A stretch of DNA of 14,212 nt from a candidate division Zixibacteria bacterium RBG_16_43_9 (lineage in GTDB: Bacteria; Zixibacteria; MSB-5A5; RBG-16-43-9), in contig MEWM01000086.1 of the NCBI GenBank assembly GCA_001775355.1, forward strand, positions 1 to 14,212, given 5' to 3'. Under the pieces are notes generated by a model that saw only the letters and a program-made list of their open reading frames with translations, did not search any database and was not told the DNA's origin. Shown here piece by piece: positions 6,921 to 13,700 of the stretch; within the stretch, counting starts at the first letter, position 1, and each line of letters opens with the position of its first letter. Made by a program: the position numbers and the translations under genes.

Positions 6921-8018
6921 ATGGCTAAACTCCAGCTCAGTAAAGTGAACAAGCATTTTGACAAAAATCAGGTCTTGAAGGAGATCAGCTTTGAAGTGGA
7001 GGAAGGCGAGTTTTTCGTGCTGGTGGGTCCGTCTGGCTGCGGAAAAAGCACCATCTTGAGAATGATAGCCGGATTAGAAGAGGTTTCCACAGGAGAGATT
7101 TATTTAGATGGAGTTCTGATCAACCACTTCCCATCTAAACAAAGGGATGTGGCTATGGTTTTCCAGAACTATGCCCTGTACCCACATTTCACAGTTTTTG
7201 AGAACCTTGCTTTTCCCTTGAAACTCAGAGGGTATTCAAAAGAGGAAATCAGACTAAGGGTCTGTGAGACTGCCGACATTCTGGGATTGGGTGGGCTGCT
7301 TCAGAGAAAACCCAAAGCTCTTTCTGGAGGGGAAAGACAGAGGGTGGCTTTAGGCAGGGCAATAGTCAGAAAACCAAAACTTTTTCTTTTTGATGAACCC
7401 TTATCCAATTTAGATGCTCTTCTCAGGGTCCAGATGAGAGGGGAGCTTTTAAAACTTCACAAAAGCTTAAAGACCTCTGTCGTATATGTGACCCATGACC
7501 AGTTAGAGGCTATGACCCTGGGTGATAGGTGCCTGGTTTTGAAGGAAGGCACTATTCAGCAGATCGGTGCGCCTTTTGAGCTGTACAGTTCACCTTCTAA
7601 TATCTTTGTTGCTTCCTTCATAGGAACGCCTTCGATGAATCTGCTTAAAGGTATTCTGATTTCTTCTTTGGAATTTACCTTTGGGGACAGGAGTAGACTC
7701 TCTCTCCCTGGGAAATTTGAGGAGGATTTGAAAGCGTACGCCGGCAGGGAAATCTGCCTGGGAATAAGACCTGAAGATGTCCGGATTGCTGGAAAAAGCC
7801 AGAATCTAAAATTTGAGTTAGAGCAGATCGAGCCTGTCGGGGCTGAGGCTTTCCTTTATTTTAAAGCCGGAGACCAGAAATTAGTGACCAGGGAAAGATT
7901 TTATGAAAACCTTCATCCCGGGATTTTCTCAGAATTATCTTTCAATTTGGATAAAGCTTTATTCTTCGATTTGAAAACCGGAGAAAATATTTTTAAACTG
8001 AGAATTGATAATAGATAA
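6921..8018 (+). CDS. ABC transporter ATPase, MalK/UgpC/MsmX-like
   Basis: ATP-hydrolysing subunit of an ABC importer of the carbohydrate (CUT1) class, 365 residues, the usual length. Visible motifs: Walker A GPSGCGKST (36-44), Q-loop VFQNYALYPH around Q82, signature LSGGERQ (134-140), Walker B LFLFDEP (154-160) with E159, D-loop SNLD, H-loop H192 in VTHDQLEA. A C-terminal regulatory OB/TOBE region follows, with the hallmark GIRPED (281-286). The start follows a strong promoter by about 20 bases and has no ribosome binding site. No permease or binding-protein gene is nearby. It may serve several permeases encoded elsewhere, as MsmX does in Bacillus. Its stop codon directly abuts the ATG of the MFS gene. 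The transported substrate cannot be told from the sequence. Confidence 0.93.
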   Translation: MAKLQLSKVNKHFDKNQVLKEISFEVEEGEFFVLVGPSGCGKSTILRMIAGLEEVSTGEIYLDGVLINHFPSKQRDVAMVFQNYALYPHFTVFENLAFPLKLRGYSKEEIRLRVCETADILGLGGLLQRKPKALSGGERQRVALGRAIVRKPKLFLFDEPLSNLDALLRVQMRGELLKLHKSLKTSVVYVTHDQLEAMTLGDRCLVLKEGTIQQIGAPFELYSSPSNIFVASFIGTPSMNLLKGILISSLEFTFGDRSRLSLPGKFEEDLKAYAGREICLGIRPEDVRIAGKSQNLKFELEQIEPVGAEAFLYFKAGDQKLVTRERFYENLHPGIFSELSFNLDKALFFDLKTGENIFKLRIDNR

Positions 8019-9248
8019 ATGGAAAGTTTGCAGGAAAAAAACCGGGGCTATGGTTCGATTTTTCGGAATCTGAATTTCTTTTCAATCTGGATAGGCCAGA
8101 CTATCTCAGTGGTCGGCGATTTCTTGTATATAATAGCCCTGATGTGGTGGGTCCTGGAAAAAACCGGCTCCACTGCCGCTATGGCTACTGTGGCCATCTG
8201 CTCTTCCCTGCCGGCCATCATCCTGGGACCTTTTGCTGGAACATACGTTGACCGGGTGGATAAAAGGAGGCTTTTGATCCTGATGGACCTGGGGCGTGGG
8301 GTGCTGATCGCTGTACCTGGAGTGCTTTACTTCTTGAATCAACTTCAGGTCTGGCACATATTTGTAATCGCAGCCTTCCTTTCATCTATGTCAACCTTCT
8401 TTAACCCCGCCTTAGCCTCATTCCTACCGGTGATAGTAAATAAGGAGCAGTTAGTCCGGGCTAATTCGATCTCTCAGATGAGCAGTAACTTAAGCGGGAT
8501 TATCGGGCCTGCTTTAGGGGGAGCACTGGTAGCTCTGTTTGGAGCAGGAACAGTAATGATTTTGGACGCTTTAAGCTTTTTCGTCTCGGTTATCGCCATA
8601 TTCCTGGTGAGAGTCAAAGTTGAGCAGGTTTTTCCCTCAGAGGAAAGAAAAAGATTCCTGCAGGAGCTTATGGATGGTCTGAATTTCATCCGGAAAGAGT
8701 CAGGGATACTGGGGCTTGTGGTTTTATTCTCCGTGCTGAATTTCTTCGTGGCTCCGGTAGGGGTTTTAATCCCGCTGATGGTTAAGAAGATATTGAAGAT
8801 GGGAGCAGAGGGATTCGGGGTGCTTGGCTCAAGCATCTCTGTAGGAATGGTTCTGGGCAGCCTTTTCCTCGGGATGATTGGCGGAGTTAGAAGAAAAGGA
8901 ACCTTTATAATGATAGGAATAGTTGTAGCCGGATCCTTTTTAGCCCTGTTCGGGGTCTCGGAATCCTTCTGGACCTCGATCTTTCTTCTGGGCGGGTGCG
9001 GGTTTGGGTTCTCCTTTGCCAACATCTTGGTCCCGGTCGTGTTTCAGTCCAAAATACCACACGAGAAACAAGGCAGGGTCTTCGGCACTCTTGGAACAAT
9101 TAGCGGAGGCTTAAGGCCGATCTCTTTAGCTTTGGTAGGAGTTATGGGAGGGCTTTTACACATCCAGATGATTGTATTCTTAAGTGGAGTTTTAGTTGCC
9201 CTGGGTGGATTAACCGGGTTTTTGATACCGGGGATAAAGAAGTTATAG
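8019..9248 (+). CDS. MFS transporter, MFS_3/EntS-like exporter family
   Basis: Integral membrane secondary transporter of 409 residues with the hydrophobic pattern of 10-12 membrane helices. The N-terminal IGQTISVVGDFLYIIALMWW and the motif A loop GPFAGTYVDRVDKRR (70-84) are typical of the MFS_3 group, which includes the enterobactin exporter EntS and macrolide efflux proteins. A second half with a weaker motif repeat begins near 220. The charged loop around 205-222 is the central cytoplasmic linker. The ATG starts immediately after the ABC ATPase stop codon with no ribosome binding site, so translation is probably coupled to that gene. The 3' end overlaps the convergent rex gene by 6 bases. 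The substrate is unknown; drug or siderophore export is the family norm. Confidence 0.9.
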   Translation: MESLQEKNRGYGSIFRNLNFFSIWIGQTISVVGDFLYIIALMWWVLEKTGSTAAMATVAICSSLPAIILGPFAGTYVDRVDKRRLLILMDLGRGVLIAVPGVLYFLNQLQVWHIFVIAAFLSSMSTFFNPALASFLPVIVNKEQLVRANSISQMSSNLSGIIGPALGGALVALFGAGTVMILDALSFFVSVIAIFLVRVKVEQVFPSEERKRFLQELMDGLNFIRKESGILGLVVLFSVLNFFVAPVGVLIPLMVKKILKMGAEGFGVLGSSISVGMVLGSLFLGMIGGVRRKGTFIMIGIVVAGSFLALFGVSESFWTSIFLLGGCGFGFSFANILVPVVFQSKIPHEKQGRVFGTLGTISGGLRPISLALVGVMGGLLHIQMIVFLSGVLVALGGLTGFLIPGIKKL

Positions 9249-9881
9249 CTCTTTTATCTTCCCCCGGTTGGAAAGGGCAAAAGAGAGATGCTCTAACTCC
9301 ATTGCCATATTGACCGTGCGCAGAACTATGTTGTCCGGGACCTTGAGGTTGGTGGGAGCGAAGTTAAGAATAGTATGAACTCCGGCTAATACTACCTCAT
9401 CCACCACGCTCTGGGCGGCAGGAGCTGGAACAGCCAGGACCACGATCTCGATTCTGTCCTCCTTCAGCTCTTTAGCCAGATTCCTTACGTCTGAGACCAG
9501 TATCCCCTTGTGGTTTTTTCCGATTTTCCTCTGGTCGTTGTCGAATATTTTCTTTATGACAAACCCCTGCCTGGGAAATTCCTTGTAGGAGACCAAAGCT
9601 GAACCCACGTTTCCCACCCCCACCATAGCCACATTCCAGGTCCGGTTCAATCCCAGAATAGAGGCGATCTTATCTTTAAGCTCGTTCACCGGGTATCCTA
9701 ATCCCCTTGTGCCAAAGCTTCCGAAAAAGGAGAGGTCTTTCCTCACCTGGGCTGGGGTGAGCTTATCCCTTTTAGCCAGCTCTCTGGAGGAAACGGTGAT
9801 ATACCTTTCTCTCTGTAGACTAACCAGAGTGCGGTAATAAAGCGACAACCTGTGGATTGTGGATTCCGAGATTTTTCGCAT
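9243..9881 (-). CDS. rex: Redox-sensing transcriptional repressor Rex
   Basis: Rex represses genes of fermentation and respiration and leaves DNA when NADH binds. The protein is 212 residues, normal for the family. It has an N-terminal winged helix (about 1-78, starting MRKISESTIHRLSLYYRTL, with recognition region TPAQVRKDLSFFGSFG), then a Rossmann domain with GVGNVG (88-93), the DND(D/Q) region near 114-117 and a C-terminal swapped helix EHLSFALSNRGKI. The frame stays open upstream to 10067, but that extension reads through the promoter and operator and matches nothing in Rex, so the ATG at 9879-9881 is taken. The leader is very short, without a clear ribosome binding site. An operator over its start site indicates autorepression. 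Its stop lies inside the end of the convergent MFS gene. Confidence 0.95.
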   Translation of the reverse strand: MRKISESTIHRLSLYYRTLVSLQRERYITVSSRELAKRDKLTPAQVRKDLSFFGSFGTRGLGYPVNELKDKIASILGLNRTWNVAMVGVGNVGSALVSYKEFPRQGFVIKKIFDNDQRKIGKNHKGILVSDVRNLAKELKEDRIEIVVLAVPAPAAQSVVDEVVLAGVHTILNFAPTNLKVPDNIVLRTVNMAMELEHLSFALSNRGKIKEL

Positions 9882-9885
9882 AGCG

Positions 9886-9903
9886 TTGTGAATACTTTCA
9901 CAT
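9886..9903. promoter_or_regulatory. Rex operator
   Basis: TTGTGAA (9886-9892), TACT, TTCACAT (9897-9903): a dyad that matches the known Rex site (TTGTGAA, four bases, TTCACAA) at all but the last base. It lies between the rex -10 box and the rex start codon and covers the predicted transcription start, where bound Rex would block RNA polymerase. Confidence 0.85.
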
Positions 9904-9932
9904 ATTTTATCGGCAGAACAAGGATTTGTCAA
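9904..9932 (-). promoter_or_regulatory. rex promoter (sigma70 type)
   Basis: On the minus strand, TTGACA (9927-9932, perfect -35), a 17-base spacer and TAAAAT (9904-9909, 5 of 6). Transcription would start near 9897, inside the Rex operator, giving a leader of roughly 16 bases. The -35 is embedded in an imperfect inverted repeat TCAAG...CTTGA (9929-9946). Confidence 0.82.
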
Positions 9933-9982
9933 GCAAAAAATCTTGAATAAAAGACTTTTTTTAGACTCTGGGCTTTTGCTCC

Positions 9983-10004
9983 AGGCGGATGTTATCATCC
10001 GCCT
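9983..10004. repeat. Perfect 9 bp hairpin without GTAG
   Basis: AGGCGGATG (9983-9991) pairs with CATCCGCCT (9996-10004) around TTAT. It has the same 9-4-9 dimensions as the GTAG-hairpins but lacks the tetranucleotide, and no T-run follows. It may be a decayed or different repeat, or a structured site upstream of rex. Confidence 0.6.
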
Positions 10005-10133
10005 TTCCATATGTAACATAGCATGCATTGGACCCACCCCCTTAAAATCATAAAATAGCATCCTCACGCCAGTCCTTAGGATCCTCCTCTAGGATGAGGA
10101 CATTTTATCTGCAAGAAGGGTAGCAGCCTTCCT

Positions 10134-10159
10134 CGTTGCCAAAGGATTGGCAACGCTAC
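10134..10159 (-). repeat. GTAG-hairpin (REP-like) unit, group C copy 2
   Basis: CGTTGCCAA (10134-10142), loop AGGA, TTGGCAACG (10147-10155), CTAC (10156-10159), then AGTTTTTT. It shares flanks and the outer seven stem pairs with 470-495, and the inner two pairs are changed on both arms. An extra GTAGC at 10120-10124 can pair with GCTAC at 10155-10159. Confidence 0.85.
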
Positions 10160-10196
10160 AGTTTTTTGGAGTCCATTCCAAAGCCAAAAGAAAGAT

Positions 10197-10225
10197 TTGA
10201 CAAGGGCGACTTTTTTCCTTATAGT
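10197..10225 (+). promoter_or_regulatory. Phosphohexomutase promoter (sigma70 type)
   Basis: TTGACA (10197-10202), a 17-base spacer, TATAGT (10220-10225). Transcription would start near 10232, with the ribosome binding site GGAG at 10237-10240 and the ATG at 10247. This supports 10247 as the true start. Confidence 0.82.
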
Positions 10226-10246
10226 TGTTTGAAACTGGAGCAGATA

Positions 10247-11602
10247 ATGGAAAAAGAAAACTTGAACATAAACCCCTCAATCTTTAAGGCTTACGATATA
10301 AGGGGTATATATCCTAATGAACTGAACAACGATGTGGCTTACCTGATCGGCAAGGCTTTCGTCCGATATCTTAATCCCAGAATGGTGGTCATAGGTCGGG
10401 ATATGCGGCTCTCCTCAGATGCCTTGTTCAAAAGCCTTGCCCGGGGGATTACCGAGGCCGGCGCAGATGCGATAGATATAGGCTTGTGCACTTCTGATGC
10501 TCTGTACTTTACGGTTGGCAAATTCGGATACGATTTCGGAGCAATGATTACCGCCTCGCACAATCCGCCGGAATATAACGGGATAAAGATGTGCAGGGAG
10601 GAGGCTGTGCCTTTAAGTGGCAAAGAGGGGATTGAGCAGATCAAGGAAATCATACTTAAAAGAGACTTTTCAAACCCGGAGAAAAAAGGTGAGGTCAGAA
10701 ATCAGGATATCCAGCCCGATTACATACAGCACCTTTTATCTTTTATCGAACCGCAGAAAATCAAGCCCTTTAAAATAGTAGCCGATGCCGGGAACGGAAT
10801 CGCCGGAAAGGTCCTGCCTGATTTTTTCTCCCATCTTCCCTGCAAGTTGATCCCGATGTTCTTTGAACTGGACGGCTCTTTCCCTAACCACGTGCCCAAT
10901 CCTATGATTCCGGAGAATATGGTCCCTTTGAGGAAAAAGATTTTAGAGGAGAAAGCGGATTTCGGTGTTGCTTTTGATGGTGATGCGGACCGGATGTTTT
11001 TGGTAGACGAGAAGGGAGTAACCCTGGGTGGAGATATAGTTGCTGCCCTGGTGGCTAAGAGGCTTCTTCAAAAGGAAAAAGGCGCAACCATATTATACAA
11101 TGTTCCCTGTTCCAGGACTGTTCGTGAGGTCATTCAGCAAAACGGAGGGATACCCATCCGCACGCCGGTGGGACACGCACTCATCAAGCCCCTGATGAAA
11201 AAATATAATGCAACTTTCGGCGGCGAACATTCTGGCCATTTCTATTTCCGTAAAAACTATTTTGCTGATTCCGGAATGATCGCCCTTTCGGTCTGTTTAG
11301 AGCTTCTCTCCGAAGAGGATAAGCCGCTTTCTCAACTGGTAAGTTCTATCGATCATTATTTCAGGACCGGAGAGATAAATTCCAGGGTAGATGATATCCC
11401 CAAAAAGCTTAGAACTATAGAATCTTATTATAAGGATGCTAAAATCGACCACCTGGACGGGATAACCATAGAGTATCCTGACTGGTGGTTCAACCTAAGG
11501 CCCTCCAACACCGAGCCTTTGCTCCGCCTGAACTTGGAGGCAAACACCAGAGAGCTTTTAGAACAAAAGAAATCCGAGGTTTTGAACCTTATCCGTTCCT
11601 GA
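10247..11602 (+). CDS. manB: Phosphomannomutase/phosphoglucomutase
   Basis: Interconverts hexose 6-phosphate and hexose 1-phosphate, feeding GDP-mannose or UDP-glucose synthesis for surface polysaccharide; cytosolic. The 451-residue length fits the alpha-D-phosphohexomutase family. Motifs in order: FKAYDIRG (13-20), catalytic phosphoserine loop TASHNPPEYNGIK with S104, metal-binding DGDADR (244-249), sugar-binding GGEHSGH (325-331), and phosphate-binding RPSNTEP (418-424). The GEHSGH loop is the type seen in dual mannose/glucose enzymes (ManB/AlgC), but the preferred sugar is not proven. A longer frame from TTG at 10136 starts inside a hairpin repeat and upstream of the promoter, so it is rejected; ATG 10247 has GGAG 6 bases before it. 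It is transcribed divergently from rex. No Rex site is seen near its own promoter. Confidence 0.93.
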   Translation: MEKENLNINPSIFKAYDIRGIYPNELNNDVAYLIGKAFVRYLNPRMVVIGRDMRLSSDALFKSLARGITEAGADAIDIGLCTSDALYFTVGKFGYDFGAMITASHNPPEYNGIKMCREEAVPLSGKEGIEQIKEIILKRDFSNPEKKGEVRNQDIQPDYIQHLLSFIEPQKIKPFKIVADAGNGIAGKVLPDFFSHLPCKLIPMFFELDGSFPNHVPNPMIPENMVPLRKKILEEKADFGVAFDGDADRMFLVDEKGVTLGGDIVAALVAKRLLQKEKGATILYNVPCSRTVREVIQQNGGIPIRTPVGHALIKPLMKKYNATFGGEHSGHFYFRKNYFADSGMIALSVCLELLSEEDKPLSQLVSSIDHYFRTGEINSRVDDIPKKLRTIESYYKDAKIDHLDGITIEYPDWWFNLRPSNTEPLLRLNLEANTRELLEQKKSEVLNLIRS

Positions 11603-11607
11603 TGATT

Positions 11608-11633
11608 GTAGCGTCCTCACTCCTGTGAGGACG
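11608..11633 (+). repeat. GTAG-hairpin (REP-like) unit, group B copy 2
   Basis: GTAG (11608-11611), stem CGTCCTCAC (11612-11620) with GTGAGGACG (11625-11633), loop TCCT. The stem is identical to 169-194; only the loop differs. It begins 6 bases after the phosphohexomutase stop codon. Confidence 0.85.
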
Positions 11634-11690
11634 AGGTGTCAGTTCCCCATAGCTCCAAATAGTATCTCTGATGTGAAATAATGACTCTTC

Positions 11691-11713
11691 ATAGGTCAGG
11701 CACCCTGCCCGAC
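11691..11713 (+). repeat. Degenerate GTAG-hairpin unit, group F copy 1
   Basis: ATAG (11691-11694) stands in place of GTAG. GTCAGGCA (11695-11702) pairs with TGCCCGAC (11706-11713) with one A-C mismatch and a CCC loop. Its intact relative is 13813-13836. Confidence 0.65.
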
Positions 11714-11758
11714 TTTTCCTTTGCATTTTTGGGAAGCACATGAAATTGGAGGCTGTCT

Positions 11759-11811
11759 GTAGTTGCTCGATTTATCGAGCTTAAAAAGAGCCCAATAAAT
11801 TGGGCAACCAC
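11759..11811. repeat. Composite inverted pair of GTAGTT-hairpins, group D copy 2
   Basis: Same two-hairpin design as 311-363: GTAGTT (11759-11764), GCTCGA-TTTA-TCGAGC (11765-11780), spacer, then GCCCAA-TAAA-TTGGGC (11790-11805) and AACCAC. Both hairpins are identical to copy 1, while the spacer and one base of the closing arm (AACCAC for AACTAC) differ. Confidence 0.85.
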
Positions 11812-11906
11812 AATCAGTTTTTTTCTGTATCTCCTCAAGTAATCTCAAAAAAATACGATAAAAAGATATGGAGACTTAAGTTCACACCCACAAACTCGAG
11901 GTCCAT

Positions 11907-12674
11907 ATGAAACAAGGGACGAAGGTTTTGATCGTGGATGACGAGGAGAAGGTTCGTCAGCTGATGATCGACACCTTATCCGCACTGGGTTACAACACCT
12001 TCGGAGCCAAGGACGGAGAAGAGGCTTTGACCCTTTTAGACCAGCAGAAGATGGATCTGGTAATAGCTGACATCAAGCTTCCCAGGATGAACGGCTTTTC
12101 TCTTCTGGAATCGATTAAGGCAAAAAACCCATCCCTGCCAGTCCTGCTTATTACCGGCTACAATTTCAATTACACTATGGAACAGGCGCTGCAGAAAGGG
12201 GCAGACGGCTTTCTGGCAAAGCCCTTCCGCATTGGAAAGATCGAGGAGGCAATCCAGAATCTTATGGGACACAAAAGACCAGAAGCTGAAAAAAAGTCCC
12301 CTCTTAAAAGGATTCTAGTAATAGATGATGACGAGATCCTGAGGAATATGCTCATCGACACCCTTTCCTCCCTGGATTATCTTCCTTTTGCGGCTGAGGA
12401 TGGTGAAAAAGCCTGGCAGATTTTGCAGGAGCAACCTTTTGATCTGATCATCACTGATATCAGGATGCCACATATGGATGGGATAACCCTGATAAAGAGG
12501 ATTAAGGAGAAGAACCTTAAAACTCCGGTGATAATGATCACCGGATACTCCAACGCCTACCCGGAGGACAAAGCCTTAAACGAGGGCGCGGACGGATATT
12601 TAGCCAAGCCCTTCCGGATCGAGAAGATCGACGAGCTGATGAGGAACCTCTTTCTGGAAAAAGAAGAGGTTTAA
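11907..12674 (+). CDS. Double-receiver (REC-REC) response regulator
   Basis: Response regulator of 255 residues built of two CheY-like receivers and nothing else. REC1 (about 5-120): acidic D11/D12, phosphoacceptor D55, T83, K105. REC2 (about 134-250): acidic pocket D140-D142, phosphoacceptor D184, T212, K234. Both halves have the full residue set for phosphorylation. They are close copies of each other (DTLS.L.Y, ITGY, GADG.LAKPFRI), so the protein probably arose by tandem duplication. The linker is a short Lys/Glu-rich segment (121-133). With no DNA-binding or enzymatic output, it should act by protein-protein contact or as a phosphorelay intermediate. The ATG at 11907 has GAGG 5 bases upstream. 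No kinase is adjacent; the GAF-PAS histidine kinase at 596-2302 is a possible but unproven partner. A terminator lies 45 bases downstream. Confidence 0.94.
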   Translation: MKQGTKVLIVDDEEKVRQLMIDTLSALGYNTFGAKDGEEALTLLDQQKMDLVIADIKLPRMNGFSLLESIKAKNPSLPVLLITGYNFNYTMEQALQKGADGFLAKPFRIGKIEEAIQNLMGHKRPEAEKKSPLKRILVIDDDEILRNMLIDTLSSLDYLPFAAEDGEKAWQILQEQPFDLIITDIRMPHMDGITLIKRIKEKNLKTPVIMITGYSNAYPEDKALNEGADGYLAKPFRIEKIDELMRNLFLEKEEV

Positions 12675-12679
12675 GAAAT

Positions 12680-12712
12680 GTAGCGGAGGTCTTCAGACCT
12701 CCATTTATTTTA
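12680..12712 (+). repeat. GTAGC-hairpin (REP-like) unit, group E copy 1
   Basis: GTAGC (12680-12684), GGAGGTC (12685-12691), loop TTCA, GACCTCC (12696-12702), then ATTTATTTT. It begins 6 bases after the response regulator stop codon. A near-identical copy lies exactly 100 bases on, with the loop changed to TTTA. Confidence 0.85.
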
Positions 12713-12718
12713 ATAGTT

Positions 12719-12777
12719 AATAGACCCAGGTTGTCATTCAGGATGAACTTCAACCCGGGTCTATTTTGTTTTTATTT
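12719..12777 (+). terminator. Intrinsic terminator after the response regulator
   Basis: A long stem with one A-C mismatch: AATAGACCCAGGTTG (12719-12733) pairs with CAACCCGGGTCTATT (12751-12765) around a 17-base loop, followed by TTGTTTTTATTTTT. The T-rich side points to termination of plus-strand transcription. It is framed by the two group E repeats. Confidence 0.75.
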
Positions 12778-12779
12778 TT

Positions 12780-12812
12780 GTAGCGGAGGTCTTTAGACCT
12801 CCATTTATTTTT
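12780..12812 (+). repeat. GTAGC-hairpin (REP-like) unit, group E copy 2
   Basis: GTAGC (12780-12784), GGAGGTC (12785-12791), loop TTTA, GACCTCC (12796-12802), then ATTTATTTT. Direct repeat of 12680-12712, on the other side of the terminator hairpin. Confidence 0.85.
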
Positions 12813-12861
12813 GTACTCCTTTTTTATTTGGACATAGGTAGGGGCTCAAATTTTGGAACCT

Positions 12862-13683
12862 CTAATTTTTTTTCTGACATTTGGGACAAAAATGAGTGGA
12901 GCGCTGGTTTATGATTATCCTTTTGATTTTGGTACCGCATCTTTTACAGGGCTCTCCTTCTCTGCCGTAGACCTTGTGATAGAACTGGAAAAAACCGGGT
13001 TCTCCTTCCACGTCTCGATAGTTGTCAACTGAGGAACCACCAGCTTTTATGGCTTTTCTTAAAATCTTCTGAATCGCCTGATGTAGTTTTATTAACCCAT
13101 TCCGACTGATATCGGACACCTTTTGCAGAGGATGGAGTTTAGCCTCGAACAATGCCTCGTCCGCATAGATATTTCCAATCCCGGCGATAATCGACTGATT
13201 CAAAAGAACTGATTTAATCCTTCCTTTTTTTTTCTGCAGAAGCTGAACAAAATCGTCTCTGGATATCTCTAATGGCTCTGGTCCTAACGTTTTTAGAACA
13301 CCCTCCTTGATAGCTTGCGATGATTTAATCAGCTTGAATTTGCCGAATTTTCTGATATCGCCATATCTCAGATGAGTTCTGTCAGAGAATTCCAGGTCTA
13401 TATGGTCATGCTTGCCCATAAAAGCCGGTCTATTCAGATAAAACAGGTTTCCGGTCATGCCTAAGTGAATCACCAGTAGATCACCACTGGACAATTTGAT
13501 GATTATATTTTTCCCCCTTCGGTTAATTTCCTGTATTCTTTGGCGGAGCAAATTCCTCTTTAAGAATGCGGGGGAACTGTGCAGAACTCTGGAAGGGAAA
13601 ATCTTCAGGCTTTTAATTTTTTTGCTTAAAACCGTTTTCCTTAACCCCCGGACAATCGTTTCCACTTCAGGCAGTTCTGGCAT
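12862..13683 (-). CDS. mutM: Formamidopyrimidine-DNA glycosylase (Fpg/MutM)
   Basis: Base-excision repair enzyme that removes 8-oxoguanine and ring-opened purines and nicks the abasic site. It is 273 residues, the normal length. The ATG at 13681-13683 is chosen over an in-frame TTG two codons earlier because the enzyme needs Pro directly after the initiator Met as its catalytic nucleophile; here it starts MPELPEVET. Also visible: E3 (mature E2), K58, the intercalating M76 in HLGMTG, GRIKSVLLNQSIIAGIGNIYADEALF (split here only by function: H2TH helices about 155-180, with N171), and a four-cysteine zinc finger C246, C249, C266, C269 holding R261. All key residues are present. AGGA lies 7 bases before the start. 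A small terminator-like hairpin sits about 24 bases upstream, which separates it from nadA. Confidence 0.96.
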   Translation of the reverse strand: MPELPEVETIVRGLRKTVLSKKIKSLKIFPSRVLHSSPAFLKRNLLRQRIQEINRRGKNIIIKLSSGDLLVIHLGMTGNLFYLNRPAFMGKHDHIDLEFSDRTHLRYGDIRKFGKFKLIKSSQAIKEGVLKTLGPEPLEISRDDFVQLLQKKKGRIKSVLLNQSIIAGIGNIYADEALFEAKLHPLQKVSDISRNGLIKLHQAIQKILRKAIKAGGSSVDNYRDVEGEPGFFQFYHKVYGREGEPCKRCGTKIKRIIINQRSTHFCPKCQKKN

Positions 13684-13700
13684 AGTCAAATCCTAAAACT

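Larger units (their letters stand above)
9882..10246. other. Divergent rex/phosphohexomutase regulatory region
   Basis: This 365-base gap holds the Rex operator and rex promoter at its left end, a perfect hairpin at 9983-10004, a partly palindromic CT/AG-rich stretch (10060-10101) without a clear role, a group C repeat (10134-10159) and the phosphohexomutase promoter (10197-10225). No gene is seen. The upstream extensions of both flanking frames run into it but are not supported. Confidence 0.75.
11603..11906. other. Repeat-rich intergenic region, no gene seen
   Basis: Holds a group B unit (11608-11633), a degenerate group F unit (11691-11713) and the second composite group D pair (11759-11811), which is followed by a T7 run. 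A convincing promoter for the response regulator was not found; GATAAA near 11860 lacks a good -35. No intrinsic terminator with a proper T-tract follows the phosphohexomutase directly. Confidence 0.65.

Noticed and set aside
8474..9025. Minus-strand frame of 183 codons
   Set aside because: Antisense shadow of the MFS gene; Pro/Thr/Lys-rich composition with no motif or start signal.
9882..10067. N-terminal extension of Rex by 62 residues
   Set aside because: It reads through a strong promoter and Rex operator, and the Rex fold starts at MRKISESTIH, giving a normal 212-residue protein.
10060..10101. Palindromic CT/AG-rich stretch between rex and the phosphohexomutase
   Set aside because: Several short alternative pairings (5-6 bp) but no single convincing stem, tetranucleotide or T-run.
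10136..10246. N-terminal extension of the phosphohexomutase from TTG
   Set aside because: The start lies inside a hairpin repeat and upstream of the promoter; ATG 10247 has a proper ribosome binding site and gives the usual length.
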